Below, piece after piece: positions 8,309 through 17,770 of a stretch of 35,177 nt of DNA; position 1 is the stretch's first letter, and the number at the start of each line of letters is the position of its first letter. Under the pieces are notes generated by a model that saw only the letters and a program-made list of their open reading frames with translations, was not told where the DNA came from and ran no database searches. The stretch covers positions 1-35,177 of the forward strand of contig JALUFE010000077.1 of NCBI GenBank assembly GCA_027052175.1, in the 5' to 3' direction. Made by a program: the position numbers and the translations under genes. This DNA comes from Helicobacteraceae bacterium. GTDB lineage: Bacteria > Campylobacterota > Campylobacteria > Campylobacterales > Sulfurimonadaceae.

Positions 8309-8737
8309 ATGGGGAAGATAACACCGGTTGACGAAGAGTTCCGTTTCGATAATGAGGGTGTTCTGGTTAGCCAGACGGATAAAGAGGGTATCATTACCTA
8401 TGCCAACAAACGTTTTCGGGATGTATCCGGTTACACTTATGATGAATTGATCGGAAAGCCGCACAGTATCGTGCGCCATCCGGATATGCCGCGTATTACG
8501 TTCGCGAAGATGTGGGATACGATACAAAGTGCTCAGGTCTTTAACGGCACTATCAAAAATATGCGTAAAGACGGCAGGTACTATTGGGTGGATTTAGAGA
8601 TACTGCCCATAAAAAACGAAGAAAGTCAAATCACGGGATATATAGCTGTGGCCCGTTCTGCCTCAAGAAAAGATATAGAGGAGAACGAAGAACTCTATAA
8701 AAGGATGCGAGAAGCTGAGAGAGAAGGGGGAGCATAA
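8309..8737 (+). CDS. Single-domain PAS sensor protein (Aer/CetB type)
   Basis: A soluble 142-residue protein that is essentially one PAS domain. It has the aerotaxis-type signature: 'ITYANKRFRDVSGYTYDELIG', 'HSIVRHPDMPR', 'FAKMWDTIQSAQVFNGTIKN' and 'RYYWVDLEILPI', as in Aer and the Campylobacter CetB/CetC energy-taxis proteins, where such domains bind FAD and report redox state. FAD binding here is inferred. The last 20 residues are a charged helix. There is no membrane segment, kinase or methyl-accepting region, so it must signal through a partner. It is the first gene of a four-gene unit and its TAA overlaps the next ATG in TAATG, suggesting it feeds the HPt protein or the hybrid kinase. 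Confidence 0.88.
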   Translation: MGKITPVDEEFRFDNEGVLVSQTDKEGIITYANKRFRDVSGYTYDELIGKPHSIVRHPDMPRITFAKMWDTIQSAQVFNGTIKNMRKDGRYYWVDLEILPIKNEESQITGYIAVARSASRKDIEENEELYKRMREAEREGGA

Positions 8738-10404
8738 TGATCATATACAATCATAAGAAAGAGTTTGTCGGTATCGAAGAGAAAGATCTCAAAGCTCTCA
8801 AGCTTTCCAGTCTCGCCGAATTACAAAACGAAGTTGCCGATTTTGCGGATCTTTTTGTCAAAACCCCCGGATTTATTCATAATTTCAAACATGTTCACTG
8901 GATCGACTTTATTAAAAGTGCCGACTCGATAGATGAAAATCGTGTGATTATAAGCGTGAAGGGCCGGAACTTCAAAGCTGTAATCGATTTGCATAAATTC
9001 TATTTGGTTGATGACCCGCAAAAAGAGGCATATGGTATCGTGTTGAGTGCTTTGCGCGAATTGACCAAAGAGGAGAACGAGCGAATTTCCGGTGATCTCG
9101 CACACAGAAGTGTCACAAAGCCGAGTGAACCTGTCTTTTCTGCTGTAGAGGGTGCACAAGAGAGCAAAAAGATCGAAGAGACGCTGAGCCGAGATGAAAA
9201 CGAAATCGAAGAAGAGCCGCTGATGTTCGATCTTGAAGAGGAACCAAAAGAGGCAGCTCCAGTGGAAGAGACGCCGCTGGAGCTTTCTGTGGAAGAGGAA
9301 CCCGCAAGAGTGGAGGAGGAGCTCTTTATTGAGGAGGAAGAAGATAAATTCAAAGACTATCATTTTGATCCTGAACTTGCGGCAAAAGAACTGGGCTTAC
9401 CGACGGATCTTGTAGAAGAGTTCATTCAAGATTTCATAGCACAGGCTCGCGAGTTCAAACCAGAACTGTATGAAGCGCTGGATATGGGTCGTATCGACAA
9501 TCTGCGAATGCTTTCGCATAAACTCAAAGGGGTGGCCGCAAATCTGCGGATTGAAGATGCTTTCGATGCGCTTGTGACTATCAACACTTCCGACGATATC
9601 GGTCTTGTCAAAAGAACGCTCGACCGTTTCTACAATATCATCATTAAAAAACTTGCCGGTGAAGAGATCAAGAGTGTCGAAAGGCCAAATGCAGCCGTTT
9701 CGAACGAGCAAGCGAAAGCAGAGGAAGATGCGATTACTCTAGATTTGGATGATCTCACGTTGGAAGCACCGCAAGAGATGAGCGTAGAAGATGTAGAGCA
9801 TACACCTCAGGCGGAGGAAGAGAAAATTGAACTCGATTTTGATGAGGATGGTCTCTTCATTGAAGAGAGTGCACCCTCATCTTCACTGGAAGGGACACAG
9901 CCTGATATTGAGGGTAAAGAGGAAGAACCTCCAACTCTTCCACTCAAGGAAGAGCCGGAAGAGCCGCTAGAACTCGACGTAGGTGATGATGAAATAAAAA
10001 GCGGCGATGCCGATGTCGTACAAGAAGAGCAGTCGCCAGAGGAAGTTCTTGAAGTTCCTATAGAAGCAGAAGAAGAAAAGCAGGAAGAGAGAGATCTATA
10101 TCTCACTATAGACAAACGGCGCATAGCAAGTGAGCTTGGAATAGATATCGAAGTATTTGAAGAATTGCTGGATGACTATGTGAATGATATGGAAGCCGGA
10201 TTGCTGCAACTTGAAGAGTTGCTTGCAAAAAAAGAGCAAAGCAGTGCCAAAAAGCTTGCTTTACGTCTCAAAGGGATGAGCGATAACATGCATATGAGTG
10301 CCGTTGCGGAAGAGTTTGAACACTTCATCAAGGATGAAAACGAGGATAAAGCCATGCTATTGCAAAAAATAAAAGCTCAAATAAACTCGATTGAGAGGAT
10401 GTAA
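8737..10404 (+). CDS. Two-HPt phosphotransfer scaffold protein
   Basis: A 555-residue protein with no membrane segment. Residues 1 to about 115 form a mixed alpha/beta domain I cannot name ('GFIHNFKHVHWIDF'). Glu-rich linkers lie at about 117-208 and 318-452. Between them is a histidine phosphotransfer domain (about 212-315) with the phospho-acceptor His261 in 'LSHKLKGVAAN'. The C-terminal domain (about 458-555) repeats the fold but reads 'ALRLKGMSDN', so the acceptor position is Leu509 and it cannot be phosphorylated there. It lies between a PAS protein and a hybrid kinase, so HPt1 is the natural shuttle between the kinase receiver and the CheY-like protein. The second HPt may act only as a docking module. 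The assignment of HPt domains is firm; the relay order is inferred. Confidence 0.85.
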   Translation: MIIYNHKKEFVGIEEKDLKALKLSSLAELQNEVADFADLFVKTPGFIHNFKHVHWIDFIKSADSIDENRVIISVKGRNFKAVIDLHKFYLVDDPQKEAYGIVLSALRELTKEENERISGDLAHRSVTKPSEPVFSAVEGAQESKKIEETLSRDENEIEEEPLMFDLEEEPKEAAPVEETPLELSVEEEPARVEEELFIEEEEDKFKDYHFDPELAAKELGLPTDLVEEFIQDFIAQAREFKPELYEALDMGRIDNLRMLSHKLKGVAANLRIEDAFDALVTINTSDDIGLVKRTLDRFYNIIIKKLAGEEIKSVERPNAAVSNEQAKAEEDAITLDLDDLTLEAPQEMSVEDVEHTPQAEEEKIELDFDEDGLFIEESAPSSSLEGTQPDIEGKEEEPPTLPLKEEPEEPLELDVGDDEIKSGDADVVQEEQSPEEVLEVPIEAEEEKQEERDLYLTIDKRRIASELGIDIEVFEELLDDYVNDMEAGLLQLEELLAKKEQSSAKKLALRLKGMSDNMHMSAVAEEFEHFIKDENEDKAMLLQKIKAQINSIERM

Positions 10405-10407
10405 ACG

Positions 10408-13400
10408 ATGAAATTAGGATTAAAAAACAGACTTCGCCTTATCAGTTTGGTGCCTTTGATTATTCTTTTTAGTGTCGCGAGTTATTTCGTTTACAGTTCG
10501 TATCAGAATTATGTCGATGCAGATAAACTGAAAAACAAGCTTGTCGAAAACAAATACCTTAACGATCTGCTTACCAACGTAGCCCGTGAGCGTGGTATGA
10601 GTGCTATGTATGTCGGAAAAGGATCGGATGTCATTTTTGCTTCACTCTCGAAGCAGCGTACCTTTACGGACAAGGCGGTTGCGAAATATTTGGATTTTCT
10701 CAAAAACAACAGTGAAAGCGGAAAGTCGCAGAAACAGAGTTTCATCCAAAAATTCAAGACAAGCGTGGCCGAGTTCAAAAAGATACGTCCGCTTGTAGAC
10801 AAGCGCAGCGTCGAGTTTGAGAAAATGTTCGATACCTATACGAAAACACAGAAACTGCTTATAGATGAGACGCAAAAGCTGGGGATCAAAAGTATCGATC
10901 CTGTTATTTCCAGGCTTTTTAGCGTGTATATTACCTTTATTAAAGCCAAAGAGTACAGTGGAATAGAACGGGGCTACGTTTCTTATTTTCTTTCCAAAAA
11001 AGCACCGATGGAAGAGGAACAAATCAGCCGTCTTATCTCTATTATCGGGAAGGCGGATGCGATAGCGTACGACGCCATCACGGACAAAAATCTCAAAGCG
11101 AAACTCGATGCTATCTTCGAGAATGAAGATGCGAAAGAGCTTTTTGACGATATCAATGCGGAAAGAACGAATATCCTTGCGGTGGCAAAAGACGGAGATT
11201 ACGACATCAGTGCGGGTATCTGGTTTGCTATGATATCCGAAAAGATCAAGCTGCTTACACAAGCGGAAAAGTTGCTTTCTGCGGCGATGGATGCCAGAGC
11301 GGCGGAGATCCAGCAGGATTCCATACAGATTCTTGCGATTGCGGTAACGATCTGGCTTATCGCCATCCTTTTGGCGGTTCTTGGTTATTTCATCTCCAAT
11401 CAGATAGCCAGAAACATTAGAGGATTGCAGGAAATTCTTCTCAAAGCGGCAGAAGATACTGGCGGTGCGGAAAGCTTCAATCTCGATCTCGATACTGCTG
11501 AGGGAACGGAACAGGCTTACAGACTGCTTGAGCGTATTATCGAACAGACGAAAAAAGATAAAGAGGCGGCGCTTGAAGCCAATGAAGCAAAATCGATGTT
11601 CCTTGCAAATATGTCCCATGAAATTCGTACACCGCTTAACGGTATTGTCGGATTTACAGAGTTGCTTCGAGATACGGAACTGAATGAAGAGCAGATGGAA
11701 TTTGTCGAAATTATAGAAAAATCTTCGGAAAATCTGCTTGAGATCATCAACAATATTCTCGATCTCTCCAAGATTGAGAGTAACAAGCTTGAGATCGAAG
11801 ATATCGTCTTCAATCCTATCGAAGAGTTCGAAAGTGCCGTCGAAGTGTATGCGGTCAGAGCAAGCGAGAAGAACATCGATCTTGGATGTTTTATCGATCC
11901 GCGACTGGAGGCTCCGCTCAAAGGGGATCCGACCAAACTTAAAGAGGTTATCATCAACCTGCTTTCCAACGCTGTCAAATTTACCAGCAGTGGAGGATCG
12001 ATCAATGTCGACATCCGAGAAGTGGAATCGCATCAGGAAGGATTCAGACGTGTAAGATTTGAAGTTCAAGACAGTGGTATCGGGGTAACGAGTGAACAAA
12101 AAGCACGGATATTCGAAGCTTTCTCGCAGGCGGATACTTCCATTACACGAAAGTATGGGGGGACAGGTCTTGGTTTGACGATTTCGAGTCGCTTTATCGA
12201 GTTGATGGGCGGTCAGCTCGATCTGCATTCCGAACCGGGAGAAGGAACGACTTTCTTCTTCACGATCGATTTTGAAGAGGTTGAGAGTGAGATAGAAACG
12301 AAGGAAGGTAAGTTTGGCTATTTGAGTGCACTCATTCTTGAAAACCCTCACAGAACGAAACAGCAGGACAAGTATCTCCGAGAATATCTCGATTATTACG
12401 GTGTCAAATATACGGTCTCAGACAGTGCGGAACGGATGAGTGAACTTGCGAAAGCCAAAAAATACAACCTGATGTACGTCGATTTTGATTATCTCAGCGG
12501 GGAAGAGCTCGTGGAATGTTCCGAGCTCTCGCCATCCCTTGTGCTGTTGACAAAATCGTTCAACATGAAACAGATAGAATCTCTTGGAATCCATCCGTAT
12601 AAAACCCTGTACGAGCCGCTGACGACATCGAAAGTCAAACGTTCACTTGAAGACTATAAAGAGGAAGAGAAGGAAGTCGTACAAGAGGAGCACAAAAAGG
12701 TCGAGGAGAAACCTAAAACAATCAAATCCTTCAAAGAGGGTGAAGCGAAGTTCAAAGCCAAAGTTTTGGTAGCTGAAGACAATATCATCAATCAGAAACT
12801 CATCAAGAGGACGTTGGAGGATCTCGGCCTGGAGGTCGGACTTGCAAGCAACGGCCTTGAAGCGTTCCAAAAAAGAAAAGACGGTGATTACGATCTGATC
12901 TTTATGGATATTCAGATGCCGTTCCTCGATGGTGTTGAAGCGACGAAGGAGATACTGGCTTGGGAGAAGGAGTTCGGGAAGAAGCATGTACCTATTGTCG
13001 CATTGACTGCAAATGCTCTCAAAGGAGACAGAGAACGTTTCCTTGCAGAGGGACTGGACGAATACACCACAAAGCCCCTTGTCCGCGATGAAATCGTAGC
13101 CATTCTCAACCATTTTCTTGCGGATCATATTGTTTATATAAACGAGGAAAACGAGCAGGGACAACTGCAAAACGAGTCGGTAGAAAAGGTTGACACAGAA
13201 GGGGAGATAAAAGCGCGCGAAGCGGTGGAAAATGAAGAAAAACCGCAGGTCGAAGAAGAAGTTGCCGAAGAAGAGGAAAAACCCGAAATTCAAAAAGAGC
13301 CGCAGCATAAAGATGAGACGGCAGAGGAGCAACTCGAAATAATAGAGGAAAAACCCGAAATTGAAGAAAAACTGCAGTTCGAAGAAGAGAGCGGGCAGGG

Positions 13401-13980
13401 CGGAGAAATTTTACAAGAGTCTGAAGTTGAAGAGGAAGAAACATCCCAGGAGGAACTTCTCGAAACCCTGCAAGAGGATGAAAAAGAGAAACTCGAAGTT
13501 CAAGAAGAACCGTTAGAACTGGAGAGTGAAGAGAGTCATAAAGAGTTGACTGAAGCACCTTTGCAAATAGAAGAAAACATCGAGATAGAAGAGGAACACA
13601 CCTCTGAAAATGAAGAAAATATTTCAGAGGAAAAATACACGAAAGATGTGCTTGTGATCAAGAAAAGTTCACTGGAGACGAATCTGTTTTGCAAAGTCAT
13701 AGAAAGTCTCGATTACGAATGTGACAAAGCTGCCGGATTGGAAGAGGGCATAGAGAAAACAGGAGAAAATGGATACAAAGTGATTGTAGTCGATGCGGAG
13801 CTTGATGGTTTTGATATAGATAAACTAAAAGAGAGTACGTCGGATTCGAAAATAGTCGTCGTCAGAGATTCACTGACCTCACTCGATGAAAAAACAAAAG
13901 AGGAAGCCGATGAAGTGATCAACAATTTCGCCAATCAAGACACGTTGCGATTAGTTTTAGAAAAATTCATAAAAGGATAA
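10408..13980 (+). CDS. NIT-domain hybrid histidine kinase with three receiver-like domains
   Basis: An inner-membrane kinase of 1190 residues. TM1 is at about 11-32. A periplasmic all-helical NIT-type domain follows (about 45-290; '[14 protein letters not shown]', 'QRTFTDKAV', '[16 protein letters not shown]'), a fold linked to nitrate/nitrite sensing. TM2 is at about 307-331, then HisKA with His404 in '[11 protein letters not shown]' and HATPase ('[13 protein letters not shown]', 'DSGIGVT', 'GTGLGLTIS'). Next is a receiver-like domain without the acidic pair (about 632-755), a full receiver (Glu790/Asp791, phospho-Asp834, Lys889), a Glu-rich stretch of about 160 residues, and a C-terminal receiver-like domain that keeps Asp1129 but has Lys-Lys in place of the acidic pair. 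The ligand is inferred. It is three bases from the HPt gene and three from the next receiver gene. Confidence 0.93.
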   Translation: MKLGLKNRLRLISLVPLIILFSVASYFVYSSYQNYVDADKLKNKLVENKYLNDLLTNVARERGMSAMYVGKGSDVIFASLSKQRTFTDKAVAKYLDFLKNNSESGKSQKQSFIQKFKTSVAEFKKIRPLVDKRSVEFEKMFDTYTKTQKLLIDETQKLGIKSIDPVISRLFSVYITFIKAKEYSGIERGYVSYFLSKKAPMEEEQISRLISIIGKADAIAYDAITDKNLKAKLDAIFENEDAKELFDDINAERTNILAVAKDGDYDISAGIWFAMISEKIKLLTQAEKLLSAAMDARAAEIQQDSIQILAIAVTIWLIAILLAVLGYFISNQIARNIRGLQEILLKAAEDTGGAESFNLDLDTAEGTEQAYRLLERIIEQTKKDKEAALEANEAKSMFLANMSHEIRTPLNGIVGFTELLRDTELNEEQMEFVEIIEKSSENLLEIINNILDLSKIESNKLEIEDIVFNPIEEFESAVEVYAVRASEKNIDLGCFIDPRLEAPLKGDPTKLKEVIINLLSNAVKFTSSGGSINVDIREVESHQEGFRRVRFEVQDSGIGVTSEQKARIFEAFSQADTSITRKYGGTGLGLTISSRFIELMGGQLDLHSEPGEGTTFFFTIDFEEVESEIETKEGKFGYLSALILENPHRTKQQDKYLREYLDYYGVKYTVSDSAERMSELAKAKKYNLMYVDFDYLSGEELVECSELSPSLVLLTKSFNMKQIESLGIHPYKTLYEPLTTSKVKRSLEDYKEEEKEVVQEEHKKVEEKPKTIKSFKEGEAKFKAKVLVAEDNIINQKLIKRTLEDLGLEVGLASNGLEAFQKRKDGDYDLIFMDIQMPFLDGVEATKEILAWEKEFGKKHVPIVALTANALKGDRERFLAEGLDEYTTKPLVRDEIVAILNHFLADHIVYINEENEQGQLQNESVEKVDTEGEIKAREAVENEEKPQVEEEVAEEEEKPEIQKEPQHKDETAEEQLEIIEEKPEIEEKLQFEEESGQGGEILQESEVEEEETSQEELLETLQEDEKEKLEVQEEPLELESEESHKELTEAPLQIEENIEIEEEHTSENEENISEEKYTKDVLVIKKSSLETNLFCKVIESLDYECDKAAGLEEGIEKTGENGYKVIVVDAELDGFDIDKLKESTSDSKIVVVRDSLTSLDEKTKEEADEVINNFANQDTLRLVLEKFIKG

Positions 13981-13983
13981 TGG

Positions 13984-14361
13984 ATGAAGAGAGACAACCT
14001 GGTTGTACTGGCAGTCGATGACGATATGATCAATCTCAAACTGCTGAAATCGATGCTGCTGAAAACCGGAAAAGTGAAGGAGGTCATTGAAGCGAAAAAC
14101 GGAAGTGACGCGATAGGTGTGCTCAAAAGTAGAGAAGATATCGACTTGATACTACTGGATATCATAATGCCTATCATGAACGGCATAGAGGTGCTGAAAG
14201 TCGTACGTGCCGATGACAGTCTCAGACAGTTGCCTATTATCGTACTGACAACAGATGAAACGAAAAAGGCGGAAGCGCTTGATCATGGTGCCAATGGATT
14301 TTTGACAAAACCGATCCGCCACGATAAGCTGGTCAAACAAATCTCACAGATGATAGTCTAA
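13984..14361 (+). CDS. CheY-like single-domain response regulator
   Basis: 125 residues, one receiver domain only. The acidic pair is Asp12/Asp13, the phospho-acceptor Asp59 in 'LILLDIIMP', the switch Thr90 in 'IVLTTDE' and Lys109 in 'FLTKPI'. There is no output domain, so it would act by protein contact, as CheY or Spo0F-type relay proteins do. It starts three bases after the kinase stop and is the last gene of the operon; a hairpin follows directly. The likely role is terminal or intermediate phosphate acceptor of the His404-Asp834-His261 relay encoded by the two preceding genes. Canonical motor-switch CheY is usually shorter in its C-terminal part, so flagellar binding cannot be claimed. 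Confidence 0.9.
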   Translation: MKRDNLVVLAVDDDMINLKLLKSMLLKTGKVKEVIEAKNGSDAIGVLKSREDIDLILLDIIMPIMNGIEVLKVVRADDSLRQLPIIVLTTDETKKAEALDHGANGFLTKPIRHDKLVKQISQMIV

Positions 14362-14366
14362 AAGGA

Positions 14367-14385
14367 AGGCACTCAGACAAGTGCC
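14367..14385. terminator. Shared hairpin between convergent operons
   Basis: AGGCACT/AGTGCCT, a perfect seven-pair stem with a six-base loop and CTTT after it on the plus strand. It begins six bases after the response regulator stop and its left arm includes the last base of lon, so it can serve the phosphorelay operon and possibly lon. Confidence 0.55.
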
Positions 14386-16790
14386 TCTTTAAGGACCTCT
14401 TCTATACGGGTGACAGGGATGATTGAAAGCGTCTCTTTCACTTCATCAGGGATTTCGTCGAGATCTCTTTCGAAATTTTTTTCCGGAATAAGCGCTTTTG
14501 TTATTCCCGCTTTATAAGCGGCAATAAGCTTTTCTTTGAGTCCGCCTATTGGCAGAACGTTTCCACTGAGACTTACTTCGCCTGTCATAGCGACATCTCC
14601 GCGCACTTTTTTGGAACTGAGGATGGATGCGATGGCTGTTACCATCGCTATACCTGCACTCGGACCGTCTTTTGGGGTCGCGCCGTCTGGAACATGCAGA
14701 TGCAGATCATAGCGTTTGTAGACTTCACTTGGATTCACCTTTTGTTTCTCTTCAAGCTCTTTGACGGTTTTTGGTATCTCTTTTTGAGCTATGGGGAGTT
14801 TTTTGGTATCGATGAGTGTTTTTACGACGCTAAATGCGATGCGGGCCGATTCTTTCATAACATCTCCGAGACTTCCTGTGAGCTGCAAGGAGCCTTTGCC
14901 TCGGATACGGATGGATTCTATCTTGAGAACATCTCCGCCTACTGCCGTCCACGCTAGACCGTTGACAATGCCAACAACAGGCTTTTTGTCGATCTTTTCT
15001 ATCTCGAATACGGTTTTGTCAAAATATTCTTTGAGATTTTTTAGAGAAATGGAAACCTTTTTCGTCTCTGGGTTTTCAAGGAGCTCTTTTGCGACTTTAC
15101 GGCACATCTGTGCTATTTTTCGACGAAGATTTCTCACACCGGCCTCACGTGTGTAGCTGTGAATCAGCTCTTTGAGTGCCGAGTCGGTAATGGAGAGTTC
15201 ACTCTTTTTGAGTCCATGCTTTTTTAACTCCTGCGGGATGAGATAGCGCTTGGCGATCTCGAACTTCTCTGTCGGTGTATAGGAGCTGACGAAGATGAAT
15301 TCCATTCTGTCGCGAAGCGGTGCGGGGATACGTCCCACATCGTTCGCAGTAGCGATAAAGATAACCGAGCTTAGATCGATGTCGAAGTTGAGATAGTAGT
15401 CCCGAAATGCACTGTTTTGCTCCGGATCGAGGATCTCAAGGAGTGCCGAGGTCGGATCGCCTCTGTGGGAGATACCTACCTTGTCGATCTCATCAAGCAC
15501 CATGACGGGATCCATCTCTTTGGCATCGATGAGCCCCTGGACGATACGTCCGGGCATTGCACCGACATAGGTCCGTCGGTGTCCGCGAAGCTCATTGACA
15601 TCTTCCAATCCGCCAAGGGCGATGCGTACCAAACTTCTTCCGAGCGCTTTGGAGATGGAGTTGGCAAGTGAGGTTTTCCCTACCCCGGGAGGTCCTGCAA
15701 AACAGAGGATCGCTCCCTCTGCGCTTGCATGTTTTTTGCCGCGAAGTTCAAGTAACTCTTTGACGGCGAAGTATTCGACTATGCGCTCTTTTGGTTTTTC
15801 AAGAGAGTAGTGATCCTCATCAAGCTGTTTTTGCACATCTTTGATATCAAGCGGCTTGGAAGAGAACTCACCAAAGGGGATTTCAAGCACGAAATCGAGA
15901 TAGGTCTGTGTCATACTCGCATCACTGGAGTCAGGATGCATTCTGGCATAACGCTCTATCTGCTTGGCGATCTCCTTGTAGGCATCTTCGCTCATCTTCT
16001 CCTTTTTGGCTTCGAGTTTCTCCCAGTATTCGTCTATTTCGTCTTCACGCGCGGTATCGACACCGAGTTCCTTTTGGATCTCCTTGAGCTGCTCTTTGAG
16101 GAAGTACTCTTTGTTGACCTGCTCGATCTTGGAGTGAACTTTGGAGCGTATCTCTTTTTGGAGTTTGTTTGCTTCGATCTCCTCTATGAGGATGTCTATA
16201 AGCAAAAAGAAGCGGTTTTCGGTATTTTCTTCTATGAAAAGTTTATAAGCCTGATCTTTTTTGAGTTTGAGTGTCGAGCTGATGAGATCGATGATACGGT
16301 TATAATCGTGATTTTCTTCGATGGTGCGTAGCAAATCGGGCGGGAAATAGTTGGTGATCTGCGAGAGCGTTCGCACTTTCTCGCGAACGATCGCAAGAAT
16401 CGCTTCGGCTTTGAGATCGTCCAGCGGTGTAGGGATGATCGTATCGACACGCGCTACAAGCGGATCGGTAGAAACCGGCATAAGTATTTTTGCACGAGCA
16501 AGCCCTTGAAAGAGTATTTTCACCCTGCCGTCAGGCAGTGAAACTTTGCGCATGATGTTTCCTACCACCCCTGCATCGTAAATCGCATCGAATGTGCGTT
16601 CACCTTCATGTCCCGGTTTTGTCGGAGTGACCATTACAAGCGTGCTCTCATGCATCGCCTGGGTGACGGCTTTGATGTTGGCGTCATCTCCCAAAAAGAT
16701 TGGAGAGATCATAAAAGGGTATAAAAAGATATCATCTTCGGCGATGACGGGAATATCTGCCGGAAGTTCTGCATAGTTGCTTAGTTTCAT
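14373..16790 (-). CDS. lon: ATP-dependent Lon protease
   Basis: A cytosolic AAA+ serine protease that degrades misfolded and specific regulatory proteins. 805 residues, the usual size. The N-terminal substrate-binding LON domain is followed by a coiled helical region, Walker A 'GPPGVGKTS', Walker B 'VMVLDEIDK', sensor region 'FIATANDVG', and the protease domain with catalytic Ser711 in 'KDGPSAGIAM' and Lys754 in 'GGLKEKLIA' (43 residues apart, as in E. coli Lon). The ATG overlaps the bamD stop in an ATGA junction, so it is translated from the bamD message. This pairing makes lon the distal gene of a two-gene envelope/proteostasis unit. Confidence 0.97.
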   Translation of the reverse strand: MKLSNYAELPADIPVIAEDDIFLYPFMISPIFLGDDANIKAVTQAMHESTLVMVTPTKPGHEGERTFDAIYDAGVVGNIMRKVSLPDGRVKILFQGLARAKILMPVSTDPLVARVDTIIPTPLDDLKAEAILAIVREKVRTLSQITNYFPPDLLRTIEENHDYNRIIDLISSTLKLKKDQAYKLFIEENTENRFFLLIDILIEEIEANKLQKEIRSKVHSKIEQVNKEYFLKEQLKEIQKELGVDTAREDEIDEYWEKLEAKKEKMSEDAYKEIAKQIERYARMHPDSSDASMTQTYLDFVLEIPFGEFSSKPLDIKDVQKQLDEDHYSLEKPKERIVEYFAVKELLELRGKKHASAEGAILCFAGPPGVGKTSLANSISKALGRSLVRIALGGLEDVNELRGHRRTYVGAMPGRIVQGLIDAKEMDPVMVLDEIDKVGISHRGDPTSALLEILDPEQNSAFRDYYLNFDIDLSSVIFIATANDVGRIPAPLRDRMEFIFVSSYTPTEKFEIAKRYLIPQELKKHGLKKSELSITDSALKELIHSYTREAGVRNLRRKIAQMCRKVAKELLENPETKKVSISLKNLKEYFDKTVFEIEKIDKKPVVGIVNGLAWTAVGGDVLKIESIRIRGKGSLQLTGSLGDVMKESARIAFSVVKTLIDTKKLPIAQKEIPKTVKELEEKQKVNPSEVYKRYDLHLHVPDGATPKDGPSAGIAMVTAIASILSSKKVRGDVAMTGEVSLSGNVLPIGGLKEKLIAAYKAGITKALIPEKNFERDLDEIPDEVKETLSIIPVTRIEEVLKEALV

Positions 16791-17554
16791 CGTTTACCTC
16801 GTAGTGTTTGTTTGTTGTTTGTGGTGTCGTTGTCGTCCTGGATGGAGTTTCTCGAAACAACGCTTTGCGTATCAGGGATCAAGAAAGCGTACCAGCTTCC
16901 TGTTCCATCCCCTTCGAACCACTCTCTGTACCAAGGAGTTCGTGCCCGCTCGACTTTGCTCCAGTTGATCCATTTTTCTTTGATTTTATCGCGGTAGAAT
17001 CTTGCCGCTTTGGGCTTGTCTATGCGCTTGTAGAGTGAAGCTATCGCCTCGTCGAGCACCGCTTTGGAGAGCAGTAGGCGTGTGAGCATTGTATCGACGA
17101 CATAGTAGTGCATCGAATGGGGATACTTTCTTTTAAACGCTTGTGCTTCCGCTATCGCTTCATCTATAAGTGCCTGATCACGTCTGGGATTGGGCAAAGA
17201 GAGATATTTCGCTTTGACTTTCAAAAATTCTGCCTCCTCTTTGTCGCTTTCGTTGGCTGCAAAGCGTCTGACATATTCGTCAAGATAGTGTTCTGCCAGG
17301 AGGTACTCTTCGTTGTACATATGCGCCAGCGCCATTATAAACGTAGCCTGCGGCAACAGCGGTGAACCTATATGCTCTCCCTGCAGCGAACTGTAGTAAC
17401 TGTCAGCTTTGTCGAGATCACTTTCGGAGATAGATTTGATCATTTTCGAGTACCAGTATATCGCCGGTTTGTTATACTCTTCGACATCTTTGGAACAAGA
17501 TGACACGAACAATACGACAACCAAAATGCTAAATAGCTGCAAAATATATTTCAA
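16787..17554 (-). CDS. bamD: Outer-membrane assembly lipoprotein BamD
   Basis: A 255-residue lipoprotein with tetratricopeptide-like helices, part of the BAM complex that inserts beta-barrel proteins into the outer membrane. The chosen start is TTG at 17554: it has AAGAAGGA six bases upstream and gives a clean lipoprotein signal ending 'VVLFVSSC', with Cys20 lipidated. A further-upstream ATG in frame (17647) would add 31 residues that bury the signal and cross the likely promoter, so I reject it. Typical BamD features are 'ADSYYSSLQGEHIGSPLLPQ', 'EEYLLAEHYLDEYVRRF' and 'AIAEAQAFKRKYPHS'. The C-terminus has an Asn/Asp/Arg-rich tail. It overlaps lon by 4 bp. Confidence 0.9.
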   Translation of the reverse strand: MKYILQLFSILVVVLFVSSCSKDVEEYNKPAIYWYSKMIKSISESDLDKADSYYSSLQGEHIGSPLLPQATFIMALAHMYNEEYLLAEHYLDEYVRRFAANESDKEEAEFLKVKAKYLSLPNPRRDQALIDEAIAEAQAFKRKYPHSMHYYVVDTMLTRLLLSKAVLDEAIASLYKRIDKPKAARFYRDKIKEKWINWSKVERARTPWYREWFEGDGTGSWYAFLIPDTQSVVSRNSIQDDNDTTNNKQTLRGKR

Positions 17555-17579
17555 AAAGTATCCTTCTTTTTTTGATGAT

Positions 17580-17585
17580 ATTCTA
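17580..17585 (-). promoter_or_regulatory. Likely bamD-lon -10 box
   Basis: TAGAAT on the minus strand, 25 bases before the TTG start of bamD and upstream of its AAGAAGGA ribosome site. It supports the short BamD form, because the longer form would start upstream of this promoter. Confidence 0.4.
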
Positions 17586-17606
17586 TCGAAAATAAATACA
17601 ACAAGT

Positions 17607-17644
17607 ATTAAGGGCACCTCTAAAAACCCTAAATTGCCCTTAAT
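17607..17644. repeat. Inverted repeat ATTAAGGGCA/TGCCCTTAAT
   Basis: A perfect 10-bp inverted repeat with an 18-base spacer, between the divergent bamD and adhesin promoters. The segment GGGCACCTCTAAAAACCC inside resembles the end of an insertion sequence as I recall such ends, but no transposase is present. It may be a transposon footprint, an operator or a hairpin. Confidence 0.5.
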
Positions 17645-17757
17645 CAACGCTCCTGGAAATATGGATCAATAAATAAAATATAATTTTTCTGATAACACAA
17701 TATGCTTTTTCAGACTGAAAATGGACATATTCAGCTTATATTAAGCTTAGTTGAGAG

Positions 17758-17763
17758 TATAAT
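17758..17763 (+). promoter_or_regulatory. -10 box of the adhesin/pilin operon
   Basis: A perfect TATAAT, placing transcription start near 17769-17771 and giving an 80-base leader made mostly of hairpins. The upstream stretch 17665-17757 is AT-rich, as expected for an epsilonproteobacterial promoter. Confidence 0.6.
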
Positions 17764-17770
17764 TAGAAAT

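Noticed and set aside
10642-12351. 569-codon minus-strand frame opposite the hybrid kinase
   Set aside because: The kinase has all expected motifs on the plus strand; the antisense frame is rich in Phe, Arg and Ile and has no domain, promoter or ribosome site.
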